This document shows, piece by piece, positions 45,901-58,166 of a stretch of 64,000 bases of DNA (the first letter of the stretch is position 1; each line of letters starts with the position of its first letter). The notes under the pieces are model-generated. The model was not told where the DNA came from and searched no databases. It saw only the letters and a list, made by a program, of their open reading frames with translations. The DNA comes from Sweltsa coloradensis. Its lineage: Eukaryota > Arthropoda > Insecta > Plecoptera > Chloroperlidae. The stretch spans positions 682,001 through 746,000 of the forward strand of contig JAMZAV010000158.1 of assembly GCA_024449915.1 (NCBI GenBank), given 5' to 3'. The position numbers and the translations under genes were made by a program.

Positions 45901-48900
45901 CAATCGAACTAACAATACTATAATTTAGCGACCGTTTGTTTATTCATAAATTTATAATAGATTCACTGACGAGACTGATTAATTATTATTATGTTGATGG
46001 ATTAGCAAAGTATTTTCTTCAGAATTGCGGCTCTAAAGATTATGTGAGAAATGTATTGGGTTGCTGACTAGTGAATATTATGAGTTTGTACTTTGTACTT
46101 TGTACATCCCCGAAACTCATTTCTCTCCATTATTATAGTGTTTCAAATCTCTCAGACAATTTTCCTGACATCATTCTCGTTTTTAAAAAGACCTTTTCCA
46201 ATATAAAGAGTTGACTTGCCGACTATTGCTTGCTTCTCTTGTTCCCACTTACACAACTACACAATACAACAACAAAACAAGCCTGTCTGTACCCCATTGT
46301 ATTTTCTTCACTATGCAGTCTGGTTGGAGATTGTGGTAATCGAATAGTGATGATAAAAACTCTTCCAGCTTGCAGCAAGTAACGTTCCCACTTAGCTGTG
46401 ATGTGAGGTGGGGTTGAGACTTTTATTTTTCTATCGAAATAAATCTAATAAATAGTTTCGACATCAAGAAATACACACATTCATACATATGGACGACGCT
46501 AGTTGACTTCGTGCATGTTAATTTACACTTCAGAATGTCATTAGTGATCGCCGACTCGCACATAACTTCTAAAATGCACTCAACCTCTTGTATTTCCCAC
46601 AGGCACAGTCCATATGTGTGGTCCTCGAAATTGTATTTACTTGAAGCGATCACACTTCGAATGATAAAAAGTCAAATCTCGACGCGTATTACTTCCATCC
46701 CTGATGAAGTGAGCGAGTGTATTCACTAGATCTTCGCGTCTGGTTCATCTCGGCATCACATCCAGATGTGTCTTCTGTTGCTGGAACAAAGCGGGCTCAT
46801 TCTCAGTGTTGTTTCAAACAGCACTTTTGTTCGGTTTTTTGTTGCACTTTGGAGAGGAAGTCTGGGAAGTGAATACCCGAAGATGCGTCTGTTCTGTGCC
46901 CTGTCCTCTCCTCTACTCTCAAACACAAGGGAGAGTCTTATTACATTATCCAGCTCTCTGGGATTCAAACATTGATGAGTTGATTCATTGGGTGTGTCCG
47001 ACAAAGACTCTGATAGGCCTAGTCCATTCCGTGGGAGAAAATACGTTCCTGTATACAAACGTCCATGCCGATTGGTTGTATTGTTTATATTTCACAGAAG
47101 TAAGCATCGTTCTACACTGACCACGACACTTATGTTGTATGTGTATGTTATTTGTCTCTGGTCGCCGCGCCTACTTTGGAGTAGAGTGGAGTAGTTTATT
47201 CACCTTTTGATAAGCACAAGGTAGGCCTATATAGGTTCGTCACGTTGGTTTAAAATAAGTACATGATTAATGATTAAATATATAGAATGAATTTTACCTG
47301 TCCATATGGAAGGAAGGATATAATGCAGGGCAAGTGGTGCCCTCTGTAGTCTTGACAGTGATTACAGTTTACAGAGTTACAAGTTCAGATAAACATTACG
47401 ACAAGAGACAACAAGAGAACATGACATTTATATAGAGAAAAAAACAAAACATTATGCGCAATACTGCCCTTCTAAGCAAGAAGGCCCTATCTTCAAAAAA
47501 CATAGTTTTGAGTAAATTGAAAATTAGTGAATTAATTTGTGCTGCAAAGGGTATTTATTATAATTTGAAAACAATTGTAATAATGAAGTTCTAAAATCAA
47601 ATGGAATTTATTTACAGGGATCATAATATGATCTTTTTGCGATGAAAATATCACAGCATTTGAAAACAATTCACTTCTAATTGGTGATATTGGGATCGAA
47701 TCCCATTAGAGGTTACTTGTATTAAAAATATACGTAGACCTACTATACTTTACTTACTCTGTTTTCAGCAATTCTAAATAATTGTTTTAGTCTAAGCTAT
47801 CGGTTGGTTTTCTTATGTGAACCTGCTAACCCGTGCCTTGCACAACCAAAAACCATTAAACAAGTTGAAAGTTGATGTCAATACTGAACGCCGAGCTTTT
47901 AGACAAGCGAGTCGTTCGGGTAAGTAAATAAACTCCGCACTAAAGTCCATCAGAACAGAAGAGAAGAGCATCACAAAGAGATGAATTTAGACAATAAATA
48001 TACAAGGTTGAGTATAGTTCTGTTATATAGACAGGACAGGCCGAACGGATTTCTCATTGTGCGCGGATCGTAAACAAATAGGCGAGAGACAAGAATGAGG
48101 GGCTTTGTTTCATGTACACTCCACCGAGGAACAATTCACTCCTACATAACAAGAACAACCCTGGTTGGTAGGCCACATTCCTGGGACGCTGGACATTACA
48201 CTTTCCACGCTGCATCCACGAAGTTGAGCTAAAATAGCAATAACAGGCGCACAGAACCCCCCCTTGAAATAACACGGCCGGTAAAGAGCCCCTCCCCCCC
48301 CGAACTTCCACAATAAAGTATGACATTCAAATTGCAGATTGTCTTGTACAACGAACACTTTGGAATTATATTATTATAAGCTGTCATCTTCTTCAGTAAA
48401 GAGTGTTTTAATATGCCTACTGAAATCGGCTTCATAATGACAGATTGAACAAGAGAGCTAATCGAGATGAGGAGAGTTGCTATATATAATGATGAAAGCT
48501 AAAGCAGATATATTATTACTTAGTGTGGTCATAGAAATATTTTCATTTTGAATATTTAGGCTTAGCAATGAGAAACTAATTCTTTTAGGCCCTACGTGTA
48601 AGTACTTAACATGTGATACACTATCCACAACGACAATAATATGATTATATGATTGTGTAGTGTTGTCAGAACTATTGTAATGCTTTGCAATTTGCATCAT
48701 CCACTATCCGCAATATTTTATCAACCGAACGGAATTTTTTGTAAGTAAGCACTCCCATGCAAAAAAAACTATGGAACTTCTTTGGGCATTTGAAAGTGAT
48801 ATTACAACACTTGACTATGAATAACTGCTTTCTTTCGTCAGCCGCTCCAAGACAAAAACTACATTCGCGGACTTTACAGCACCTGGCTGTAACCAGTATA

Positions 48901-49190
48901 TCGCATCGTTAAACGATTCATTTGAATAAATTGCACATTTGCACCAACTTGCAGCAATTTGTTGACAAAAAACAGTCCTTGGGCTAAAAAAGTGCCACAT
49001 CCACATTGCAATGCATACTATTTGGAAAACTTGTTTAGTCTCGTGGTGTGAGGAGGATTTTTAATAAAAACTTTGTCTGGAGATGTAAAGTTATGTCTCC
49101 TCAGAGTTCATATAACACATTCCCATTGTACAAGGTACCTACGCCTAGCCCCAGTCCCCGTTCCAGAGGCCGTATCTTTGATTCTACTAG
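45901..49190. other. Unannotated stretch
   Basis: No recognisable gene. A small T-arm-like motif (GGGATCGAATCCCA, 47692-47705) and triplicated TTTGTAC (46089-46106) are present. Open frames at 46756-47120 overlap on both strands and lack recognisable features. Confidence 0.5.
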
Positions 49191-49194
49191 TTAA

Positions 49195-49310
49195 TTTATA
49201 AATAAATAAATAAATAAATAAATATAAATAAATAAATTATAAATAAATAAATAATAAATAAATAAATAATAATAAATAAATAAATCAATAATAAATATAA
49301 ATAAATAAAT
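49195..49310. repeat. AAAT simple repeat
   Basis: Long imperfect AAAT/AATA tract directly left of a family B repeat, in the position where that family's other copies have an A run, so it may be an expanded retroposon tail. Confidence 0.95.
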
Positions 49311-49402
49311 AAAATAATTTTTATTCCAGAGCTCAACCCTCAGTATAGCTGATTTTCAGTGGGGGACTTTAAATCAAAGCGACCAAGCCAACCCTGCAGG
49401 CC
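49311..49402 (-). repeat. Repeat family B (retroposon-like)
   Basis: Contains CTCAACCCTCAGTATAGCTG, ATTTTCAGTGGGGGACTTTA and GCGACCAAGCCAACCCTGCA. Same orientation as the three copies at 3961, 12053 and 13324. Confidence 0.72.
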
Positions 49403-49409
49403 ATATGTT

Positions 49410-51695
49410 TGTACAAGATAAGACTGTATAAATGGTATGGTGCACATTACCATAATAGCATATTCAAGGGAACATTGTTAGTTCTGGTTTTCCCGCGGAT
49501 AAAATTATATTTAATATTTGAGGTCATTGAAATGTAAAATAAAAATAATAAAAATCAATAATGTTCTGTCCACACTAGAAATTGAAGGTTGTTGTTTATT
49601 TTACCGGCCCTCATTCGCAAACTAACCCAGCTGAACAAAGTCCCCACTGTTCTTCTACCCCATGCAATGATGCAGACAGGCAAGTCCACGTAGTCGTAGA
49701 CCAGTACATTTGTACGTAACATAAACTTTATTTTTATTTTATTATTATTATTATTTATTTAACGTCAATTCTATTCAGTTAAAAACTAAATAAATCTACA
49801 AACATAGGGCCTAGATGCATATATTTGAAATACTAATAATACAACGACAATGTATTAAAATACAATAATTTTGGTTACTAAATGTCTCTATTTGCAAAGC
49901 AAATGAAGCCACTAGTGCAACAATAGAGAAGGGGGATGTGAAACGGTACCGTGCACATAGCCTCTCTACGAAAAGTAACCAAGGGGACCAACGGCTTACG
50001 TCCTATCACGAAAGGACGGTGTAAGCTTTGTTACGTTTATAGGTCTCACTAACCGGACGCCGAGCAGACGGCGCCAAGCGAGAACGAAGCGTCAACAGTT
50101 TTCGAACCCTAGTCTGCTTTAGCCAGCGATATAGTGTGCTTCGGAGTAGCGGCGAGCCACCAACCCCTGACACAGCCCGAATTGCTTAACTTCAGTGTTC
50201 GAGTTACAAATTCAACCTTATTCTAGCTTGATACAAAAAACAAACCAACAATAAGCAATTTGCTTTTGAATTGCAGATAGTTGATAATTATGAGATGGGG
50301 CCACGGCCGGTCCTCGCACCTGGTAAGTTGTTAACGTGAAGGCTATTGTTATACGTACGAGGTGAAGACGACCCGAGCTAATTGGGCAGAAGCGAGAACA
50401 ACAAAACATTTGCATAATAGTTTACTGTTTTAACGACTCCTGCATAGAGTTGACCCTCGGAGTTAGGGGAGACAAACACACGTCTGATCACGGAGGCAAA
50501 TTACAGTGATTGTCCGCAGAGTGAAGTTGAGAGTTGAGACCCTCACTGCAGGCTGCACTTACCACAAAAGAGTCAAGGCAACACCTTATCTATAAGTATT
50601 GGGGGAAAACAATGACAAGCTCTCGGAAGCTGTCCACGAATATCATAAAGAAACGTCAGGAAAAAATGCAGTATCAATTATCATGTGAGTGACCTTTCCT
50701 ACAAAATGAAACATTATGAATAGGGCTAATACATATTTTATACACCTAGTTACAAATTTGTTACAAATATATTTGCGTAAGGTCAACAAGAACACAGACA
50801 AAATATCAACAGTGGTATTGTGTTATAGGACATACAATGTTTGTCGTCGAATCGTTTTTGCAATATTAGAAGTATGTTTGCATGGAGTGTCAATGTGTCA
50901 TGACAAATTTCGTTATTAATTTTACGGTTTGTATAAATTGTCAACATTGCGACGTTTAGACTTTCTGCAGTCACGGGGAAACGTTCTCATAGTAAATTAG
51001 ATTCGCTGTGCTGAGGCAGTGAATGCGTTTCTGCAAGATAAATGGTTTCTGAGATTTCAAATTTTTCAAAACTTGATGGATTCAACTTTTAGCTCGAATT
51101 TCTTATTAATTATTGTGTAAAACAGAGAATTATCGTTTTCTAAATATAAATCAGGTTTGCAACGGAATTGCATGTATCAAACTCCTTGGCTTTAGTGTAT
51201 GCAATACGAGTGCGGGTGCAATTTATGACGCACTTCCCTAAATAATTAGTCAGTTTTGACAGGTTATGACTATCGTGTACCCGTTGGGCGCTCACGGTGC
51301 AGTGATATCGCGCCACTTTGGACGGGGGGGGGGGGGCTTGAGTATTGAGAGAAAATAATAAGTGTTAGGTAATTTGTAACTATCCCAATTACGCAGCTCT
51401 CTCTCTAAAAACAACTACGTAAGTGATGAATAATTATTAAATATTCGTTGGGCCCTACCAAATGTCATAAATATCGGCGAGTTAGGCATGGCTGGAGTAG
51501 AAAGTAAGATGGGTGGGTAGGTACAATGAGCAAGTAGGCCTATCGACAACAGCATTTTCAGATAATACACGTAGGTTTAGGGAACCTTTTCTAGGGTTGT
51601 TAGGGTACTACATCTGCAAATAACTACACCTACAGTGTGTCTCTTTGTGAGTAAGGGAATAATTTCCACTGATTGGATCTTTGCATTACGGATGA
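49410..51695. other. Unannotated stretch
   Basis: No gene recognised. Contains ATT/AAT-rich runs near 49735 and a 12-base G run at 51326-51337. Confidence 0.5.
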
Positions 51696-51739
51696 CTGGT
51701 GGAAATCTTCAGCCTTCAGTCATTCTTACCACTTGACAG

Positions 51740-51795
51740 TGGAGGGAATTGAACCCGCACCCTGCAAGTCTCATTGCATTGAGCTATGATAAAAC
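51740..51795 (-). repeat. tRNA-like fragment (SINE head)
   Basis: The minus strand has an A-box-like ATCATAGCTCAATGCAATGA and B box GGGTTCAATTCCC, without closed stems. A second A-box-like fragment (GTGCTCGGTTAGTGGAGCG, minus) is at 52098-52116. Confidence 0.45.
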
Positions 51796-52800
51796 TGCTT
51801 TTATAAGATGTAAAACGCTCCATCATATCTCGCATTGAAGCATTAATTGTCAAAATGTGTCTCTGAAAGTTGCTATTTTTAACATTTTCAAGAATATAGA
51901 ATTTTTAAATGATTAACGTGAAAACTAATTGGATGGAGATTTGAAATGTTGTTAGGGGAATTATGAGCGATCATTTGGTGCGACGTTGCGCCAGAATGCC
52001 AACCTAGCGAATCACAATAATGAACACCTTCGTATCTTTTCAATTTAATAACTTCTGAGATGTCATATTAGCCTAATCTCTGGACGCTAGGACGCTCCAC
52101 TAACCGAGCACCAAAGGCGCCCGACTATATGACACGTTATTTATTGTGTGACCGATGCCATTTCAGCTTTTCATATAATTTACTCTCACTTATTTAATTA
52201 ACGTGTCTCTATCTTGTATGAGAGTAGGCCTACTGCCACTGTCAGTCAGCCATATAGAGGCGGCTCAGCGCTACAGCGCACCACGAGAGATTATTGTGAC
52301 GACCACTCAGGCAGAGACAGGTCCTCAGTCATGAACCACGGTGACAATGACACCTTTTTCGATGATTCCTATGAAAATATATAGCTATCATACACCGGTA
52401 AAAACAAAAACAAGTGCACACTGCAAACAATATCCTATACGGAACAAAGTTGTAGCATTACTATGTACCCCTACCCCTCCACTGGGTAAGACATCGTTGC
52501 AGGCCACCTTGTAATTGTAACAACACTTGTTACTAATATTTAAAAAAAATAATAAACTTTAAAGATTAAATAAAATCTAAACACAAATTTACACAATATT
52601 TTAAATTGAATCTTAACATGTTTTCAGATAAAATTAACAATTTTGCAATGGAATGCTTATTGATGAGCTACCTAAATAGGCCTTTAGTTTTTGTCACAAC
52701 CTGAAAGAATTTCACCATTTTATAACAAAATTTAAAAAAAAAACACTTCGTTAATTTTGGGCTTTTCAATTAGATTGCCCAACTAAACCATGTCTATACA

Positions 52801-53546
52801 CTAGGAAAAAAGCTTAAGTCCCGCCGCGTTGTTGGATGAGCGTAATTGGTGCATTGAGCTGCCATGTGTTATGCGGAAATTCTGTTGTTCTGTGAAAAAA
52901 TCATTACTAAGTTCAATTTTTTTAATTAAATAAATTAAATAAAAAATAAACTAATTTTTTTTTAATTTATCGTAATTTTAAAAAAAGAAAAAAATCGAAA
53001 AATTTGGGATTTTAAAAAATAATTATTCGATTGCGCTCGAATTTCACACGAATAAATAAATTAATACACTAAGGTTCTGTGAAAAACTTATTTCAATAGA
53101 ATCAAGCATGTAGGTGTAATAAGTAAAACGATTGTCTTAAAAGAAGAAAAAACACAAAATTTCTATTTTCATGAAAAATAATTTTTCGATTGCACTTAAA
53201 TTTCACACGAATATCTTAATTCATAAAATTAAGTTTCTGTGAAAAATCATTAAAATCGGATAAAGCATGTAGTTGTTATAAGTAAAATAAATTTTCAAAA
53301 AATCGAAAAAAATGTATAATTGCGATTTCACGGGAATAATTTTTCGATTGCGCTAAAAAATGTGGCAGTTCTAAGTTCAGAGATTTCGAAGGCCTCCATA
53401 AAACTTCATCGCAATTGGAGTATCGTTTTAGCCGAATCGTGTTAACAGACAGACAAAATACAGAAAGAAAGAAAGAAAGAAAAAAAAAACATTCCGGATT
53501 TTTTCTCCAGTGTAGTGAAATGGAATCTTCGCTACGCTCTTTCCAA
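52801..53546 (-). mobile_element. Helentron-like element (family A)
   Basis: Minus-strand copy: 5' end at about 53546 (TTGGAAAGAGCGTAGCGAAG), body as in other copies, TACGCTCATCCAACAACGCG, then terminus TTTTTTCCTAG at 52801, followed by T. It shares with the 27089 and 18851 copies the block TTGGTGCATTGAGCTGCCAT, next to the 3' ATIR. Confidence 0.74.
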
Positions 53547-53774
53547 TTATACAAGTATTATTAGGCAGCGGCATTTTACACACGGCACCGGGCACTGTCG
53601 ATTCGAGACAAAACCAAAGATTTATTTGTCATAATCTTTGACAAATCGAACACTTATTACACGTAACACACGCCTTGTGTGTGAAGGAGGAATAAGTTGT
53701 CGTCGGCGGCGTGTATGAGTAGTGGCTACGTCAGTGTTGACAATAGCCAGCGAGCACTCGCTGACATCCGGTCG

Positions 53775-54239
53775 CAGTGGCGGAACTATAAGCGCCCGCG
53801 CAACTGCGGGCGGGCCCAGGCCCATTTAGGAGCCCCGTTAAAAAAAAAAAAACAGTATTTCACCCCGTTTGGAAAATATTGTATTTGTTTTCGTTGCTAA
53901 AATGACCGTTTTGTAAATCCAGAGGTTTGAAGGTGAAATCTAGCGGATATTTAGGAACTTTTATCGTCCACAACACAAAACACAAAAACTACATTATTTT
54001 GGTATTGCATTCAGCCCACAACTTATTTCTAAAACCAACCAAACGCAATTTCAAAATTTTCGTCTGCTGCGCTATTGTTGGGGGGCCTCGCCCCCCAACC
54101 CCCCGTACTTGGTCCTTATATAATACCCTCGGGATGAAAAGCCTGAATACAACACTGAGCCTGGATGTGTGTGTGTATCTGTTAGGGGGACCCCGTAGAA
54201 ATTTTGCGGGCGGGCCCATGAAACGAAGTTCCGCCACTG
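53775..54239. mobile_element. Non-autonomous hAT-type element
   Basis: Terminal repeats CAGTGGCGGAACT (53775) and AGTTCCGCCACTG (ends 54239) are a perfect 13-bp inverted pair of the hAT type. Flanks TCCGGTCG (53767-53774) and GCCGGTCG (54240-54247) are an 8-bp target duplication with one mismatch. At 465 bp it is too short for a transposase. Subterminal GCGGGCGGGCCCA blocks occur near both ends in inverted and direct arrangement, plus a GC-rich palindrome GGGGGGCCTCGCCCCCC (54079-54095). Confidence 0.9.
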
Positions 54240-54599
54240 GCCGGTCGGTACATTTACTGATAAAGAAAGAGATGCGAAGTAGTAAACGCTGAGCTTTTGC
54301 ATTTTCAAAAAATGCGGGACGAAAGTGCGTTCCGCCGAGAAGTGTGGCGAGACACGCGGGACACACAGCTGGAAAGCACAACCGACGGGGACCAGGGCAC
54401 CCTAGATGGACATGGTGTACGTCCCCCTTCCTAAAGTTGCATGACTTGCATCAAAAACGAAAGTTGAATAACCTCCCATTTTACCACCAATCAGTAAACT
54501 GTAAACGTTATAACAATCTAAACATTTTCTTACCGAAGACACATCCCGTCGAAAATTAATAATTTATATTTTGAAAGATAATCCATCCATATAAACCTA

Positions 54600-54780
54600 A
54601 TTAAACAATTGAGCCATTGGGGAACGTTTATGTTCCTGTCAATCAATTAGAGCTCGTAAGTTTGGGGTCCTCGCTGTACATGGGTGTCTGGATGGGGGCG
54701 CCGCCGCCGCCGTAATATCACACTTGGGAACACTAAACCGGTGCCCTCGGTACTTCCATCCAAGAGTGTGTGGTCACCTC
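54600..54780. promoter_or_regulatory. Candidate enhancer/promoter with Pbx-Meis site and GCC repeat
   Basis: CTGTCAATCA at 54636-54645 is, on the minus strand, TGATTGACAG, the consensus Pbx-Meis/Prep composite site, overlapping a homeodomain core (CAATTAG). To its left is the dyad GGAACGTTTATGTTCC (54620-54635), and to its right GGCGCCGCCGCCGCCG. It is an island of complex, GC-richer sequence about 1.5 kb downstream, in SoxD direction, of the candidate first exon. The motif is seen; function is inferred. Confidence 0.35.
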
Positions 54781-54789
54781 CCCACACTA

Positions 54790-56189
54790 AACTGCAATTA
54801 GCTTGTAATTAATTCGAGCCGCTAACAAGGTTACTTATTACATGAGATACGCGTGCGTGCATGTGGGCCGCTAAACAAGAGTGCAAACACACTGTTTAGC
54901 GCGGGTACATGTCCTTCAGTACGTGACGAGATTGATGTGGAGGGTTCGTAATCGTATCCCACCACGAGCAATATGTCCACCAAGTCACAGCGGTCGGGGA
55001 TCCAATACAAACAAAAAAATTTTACAATAAATCCCCCTTTAAAGTATAATGTGGGAATATTAATCTTAAAACAACACCTACATAAATTCAAAACAAATAA
55101 AGTTGTTTAACAGTGCGCCCGCTAAAACCACTGATGAAGAGATCAGAAGTTTTATATTAATATTTTAGAGCATTGTGTTTTATTGTTTTGTGAGAAAGGT
55201 TATTTGTACACGTACCACAAACTTCAAAATCTCTAGCAAAGTGGATGTTAACCTACTACAATAATGAATTATTGCCTTTAGCGACACAAAAGCAATCCTC
55301 ATTGTTACCCCATGTCTATTCAAAAGATAATAGGGGTACAATAATAGCATTGAGTTTGTATTGTATCGGAGCCTTGATGGTCAATGCACGATTGGCCTGC
55401 TAAATAATTGGAAGTAAGTAACTTATCATCAAAGTTATCTGTCGGTATTGTCTGTAAACAAGGGGCTGGGCTGGTAAAACCGATCCATAGAAAACCCGGT
55501 AATCTGACAGAATGTGACTAGCAGAACAAAAGAGATTTTTGAATATTGTGGTTGACGTTTATAAACTAAGGTACAGAACATCATACTTGCATTTAGTGAT
55601 TATTTTATTCTCAGTTAAATTAATAAACCGAATGTGCAATTGTTTTTATTATCTCAACCAATCTTCTCATAAATAGCAACAGCTTGGTGAAAATCTTTTC
55701 ACAATTAAAAATAACAATCGACAATAACGAGCAACTCATCTGAGCGTAGGTCCTACAAAGGCCGTAAATATAGCAAGGAAAATCGAACACTAACACAAAT
55801 GTTATAAAACATAACCAAACGCAACACACACACATGTGCGCCATGTATTATGTAAGTGACATGCATATGGGCAAATATTATTAATATTAACATTAGCTAA
55901 AGGATTGCATGTTCTCAGTATAACAAACGATTAATTGTTTACGTAGGCCTACTCTTGTTTACTTTGACTTTAACTTACGATTTTGATAAATTATCCTAAA
56001 TCGTTTATGCTACATGAATCAGGAACAACGATTACGAAGCCTATTGCGAACACGATCTTTGCTTGTATGAAAATTGATGTAAAATTAATTGTCTTGCGAT
56101 ACCGCAATCAAATATAGCCGCACATTGTGGCAACCATCACGAGAATAACGTGCTAGCAATACACGGCATGAACACATGGGTGGCAGCTA
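54790..56189. other. Unannotated stretch
   Basis: AT-rich, no gene or repeat recognised. Confidence 0.5.
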
Positions 56190-56770
56190 ACTCACCGGTG
56201 TCGTACTCTCGTCCGCCGGCCTAGGCCTGCATCCGTGAGGTGGTCGACGTCGTCGGGCGTCGCGGCGGTGTCGTCGTCGTCGGGACAACACTTGCGTCTG
56301 TTATCACTCACAGTGGAGTGAAGGTGCGCGGGCTACACTCACCCACTGTCTCCCCCTAGCCACACCCCCAACCCTCTCTCTGTCACACACACAACCCACT
56401 GTCACAACAAACACTAGGCACTAACACACATCTCGTCTTGAAGTGTTCACTAGTAAACCACCCACCCAGGATAGTTCACGTGTTTCCTAGTCCGCGTGCC
56501 AAAGTGCGTGGAAAGTGCGTAAGTGCGTGCACCAATGAGTCGATGCGGGACTACACTGGTATTCCTACTGAAACTCGCCGGCCGCTTCTTACAACTGCCC
56601 CCCCCCCTCACCCTACACCCCTCCCGCGCACACTTCCCCGCCAACACTCAAGATACGCCCCCTATCGAGAGCAGAGCTTGTGAAACAATCGCTCGGCTAT
56701 AAGCAACAAGGACACAAGAGGCACAGGCGTCGCGACGCCCAGGCAGGACAGGTGCGTTGTCGGAGGAGGC
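56190..56770 (-). promoter_or_regulatory. CpG-rich candidate promoter and noncoding first exon of SoxD
   Basis: The most CpG-rich block in the window (GTCGTCGTCGTC repeats at 56270-56280, CGCCGGCCGC at 56577, perfect palindrome GGCGTCGCGACGCC at 56726-56739). On the minus strand it ends with a strong donor ACACCG|GTGAGT (56196/56195), as needed for an untranslated exon joining the acceptor at 22598. On the plus strand GGACAG|GTGCGT (56750/56751) and CTATAAG (56697) raise the possibility of a divergent transcript. No TATA box was seen for the minus direction. Confidence 0.42.
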
Positions 56771-56807
56771 ACTTTTAATCTCAGGCGTGCAGAATTTACT
56801 ACGATTT

Positions 56808-57214
56808 TCTTATGTTTTCTTGTTTCTTTCTTTTTCTTGTTCTTGTTCTTGTTCTTTCTTGATTCTTGTTTTTCTTACTGAAATCAGTTATTCAATGCTG
56901 TGTTGTTTAAACTTTAAATATATTTTAATATATGTATTAAAACATAAACCATGGATCACGAAAGCTTAAGACAAAACATATATATTTATTATTTATAAAT
57001 AGCATTATTGTGAAATTTGTGACCATGTAATCAACAGGGTAAAAAAATCTTATGTTTTCTTGACAAATATAACTTACCGGTACTTATTTGTTCAGTTATT
57101 CAAATGCTGTATTGTTTAAACTTTAAATATATTTAATTACATTTTTATATATAAATAGGGATAAATTAAACATTATAGTGAAATTTGTGACCATGTAATC
57201 AAAAGGGTAAAAAA
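56808..57214. repeat. Two-copy tandem duplication, unit about 170-240 bp
   Basis: CTTATGTTTTCTTG (56807 and 57049), TTGTTTAAACTTTAAATATA (56902 and 57110) and GTGAAATTTGTGACCATGTA (57010 and 57178) recur in order. The first unit has an extra TTCTTG-repeat tract (56820-56860). Confidence 0.88.
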
Positions 57215-58015
57215 GGTGAAATGAAAAATGTACCAAAATATTTCATTAGCTAAATATTATAAGTTATAAATTGAATACACGTAAAGAAATCATCTTGTTA
57301 TCGTTTTTTATTAATAACTGTGAGTTTTAATGTAATCAGTAGTTCTTGACACCAAAATAAAACAATCTACTAATTTAAAATTTGAATGTATCATATTGTC
57401 TCAATTGCTAATAAAAATTACCCTAACACTATATAAATGACAACGTTTGGCATGGATTACAATTTTCCACGTTTTTATTATTATTATCAACCTCCATATT
57501 GAGAAACCAAATATTGCAAATTAGTTACTTGAAGCACCTTGAAGAAGGCTAGCTTTTGCTTTCCATTCGGAAGTTAATAAATAAAAAATCCTAAGAAACA
57601 AGAAACCCGTAAACGGTCAGTAATAATTAAAGCCTGTTGTGTTGATGAAATGTATTCTTGGGTGGTATGCCATTATCACATGCCCTGCCTACCGTCCGAG
57701 ATTGAGCGTGTGACTAAAATTTAAAATGACTAAAAGTGACTAAAAATCAAACTTTCAATCAAGTAATATTCTTCTTAGGAGAGCGTGTTATAGCTCAACG
57801 TCGCGTTAGTTCGTTGTTGCACTCAGTCGGTTTATTCTTCTTCCTTGTTCTGTCTCCCATTCTCTCTTGTTCGCTACGCTCGCCACGGGGCCGGAGGCGG
57901 AGCCTAGGTCTGCGCGGGGGGGTTTAGGCACCTGTGAGTTGACCAACCATGTGCCCAGTGTTACATGGCTTTGTCGGACCTGCCAGCTGATGGCGCTCCA
58001 TTCAACTTCACCGCA
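57215..58015. other. Unannotated stretch
   Basis: AT-rich to 57780, then a GC-rich piece (57870-57925) with CTCGCTACGCTCGCCACGGG, recalling the simple repeat of the Helentron-like 5' ends. No gene recognised. Confidence 0.45.
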
Positions 58016-58019
58016 CACA

Positions 58020-58130
58020 CCACTCACTGTCTGATTCGGGGCTCGAACCCGGGACTTGTTGCGATGCTCTAGAGCCAGATATACCCGGGTTCGAGTCTGG
58101 TCTTGACCTTGTATATCTCATATCCCACCT
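58020..58130. repeat. Repeat D, tRNA-like arms on both strands, copy 1
   Basis: CACTCACTGTCTGATTCGGG, CTCGAACCCGGGACTTGTTG, CGATGCTCTAGAGCCAGATA, CCCGGGTTCGAGTCTGGTC. The CTCGAACCCGGG and CCCGGGTTCGAG pieces form an inverted pair, each resembling a T-arm/B-box. The same order occurs in the interrupted copy at 58167-58757. Confidence 0.85.
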
Positions 58131-58166
58131 CAACCACACTCCAAGGATAGTAGATGTGAACACACA

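Larger units (their letters stand above)
22598..56195 (-). other. Inferred SoxD intron upstream of the first coding exon
   Basis: The acceptor at 22598 proves there is at least one upstream noncoding exon. The best donor in a suitable setting is CACCG|GTGAGT at 56195, giving a 33.6-kb intron if they pair. Other untranslated exons could lie between them. Large first introns rich in regulatory sequence are usual for SoxD genes. The pairing is inference. Confidence 0.4.

Noticed and set aside
53989..54381. 130-codon minus-strand frame
   Set aside because: Runs through the hAT-type element and across its end; overlapping frames are open on both strands.
54650..54730. Minus-strand frame YYGGGGAPIQTPMYSEDPKL as an alternative SoxD N-terminus
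   Set aside because: Only 23 codons between stops, with no acceptor upstream and no GT donor before the stop.
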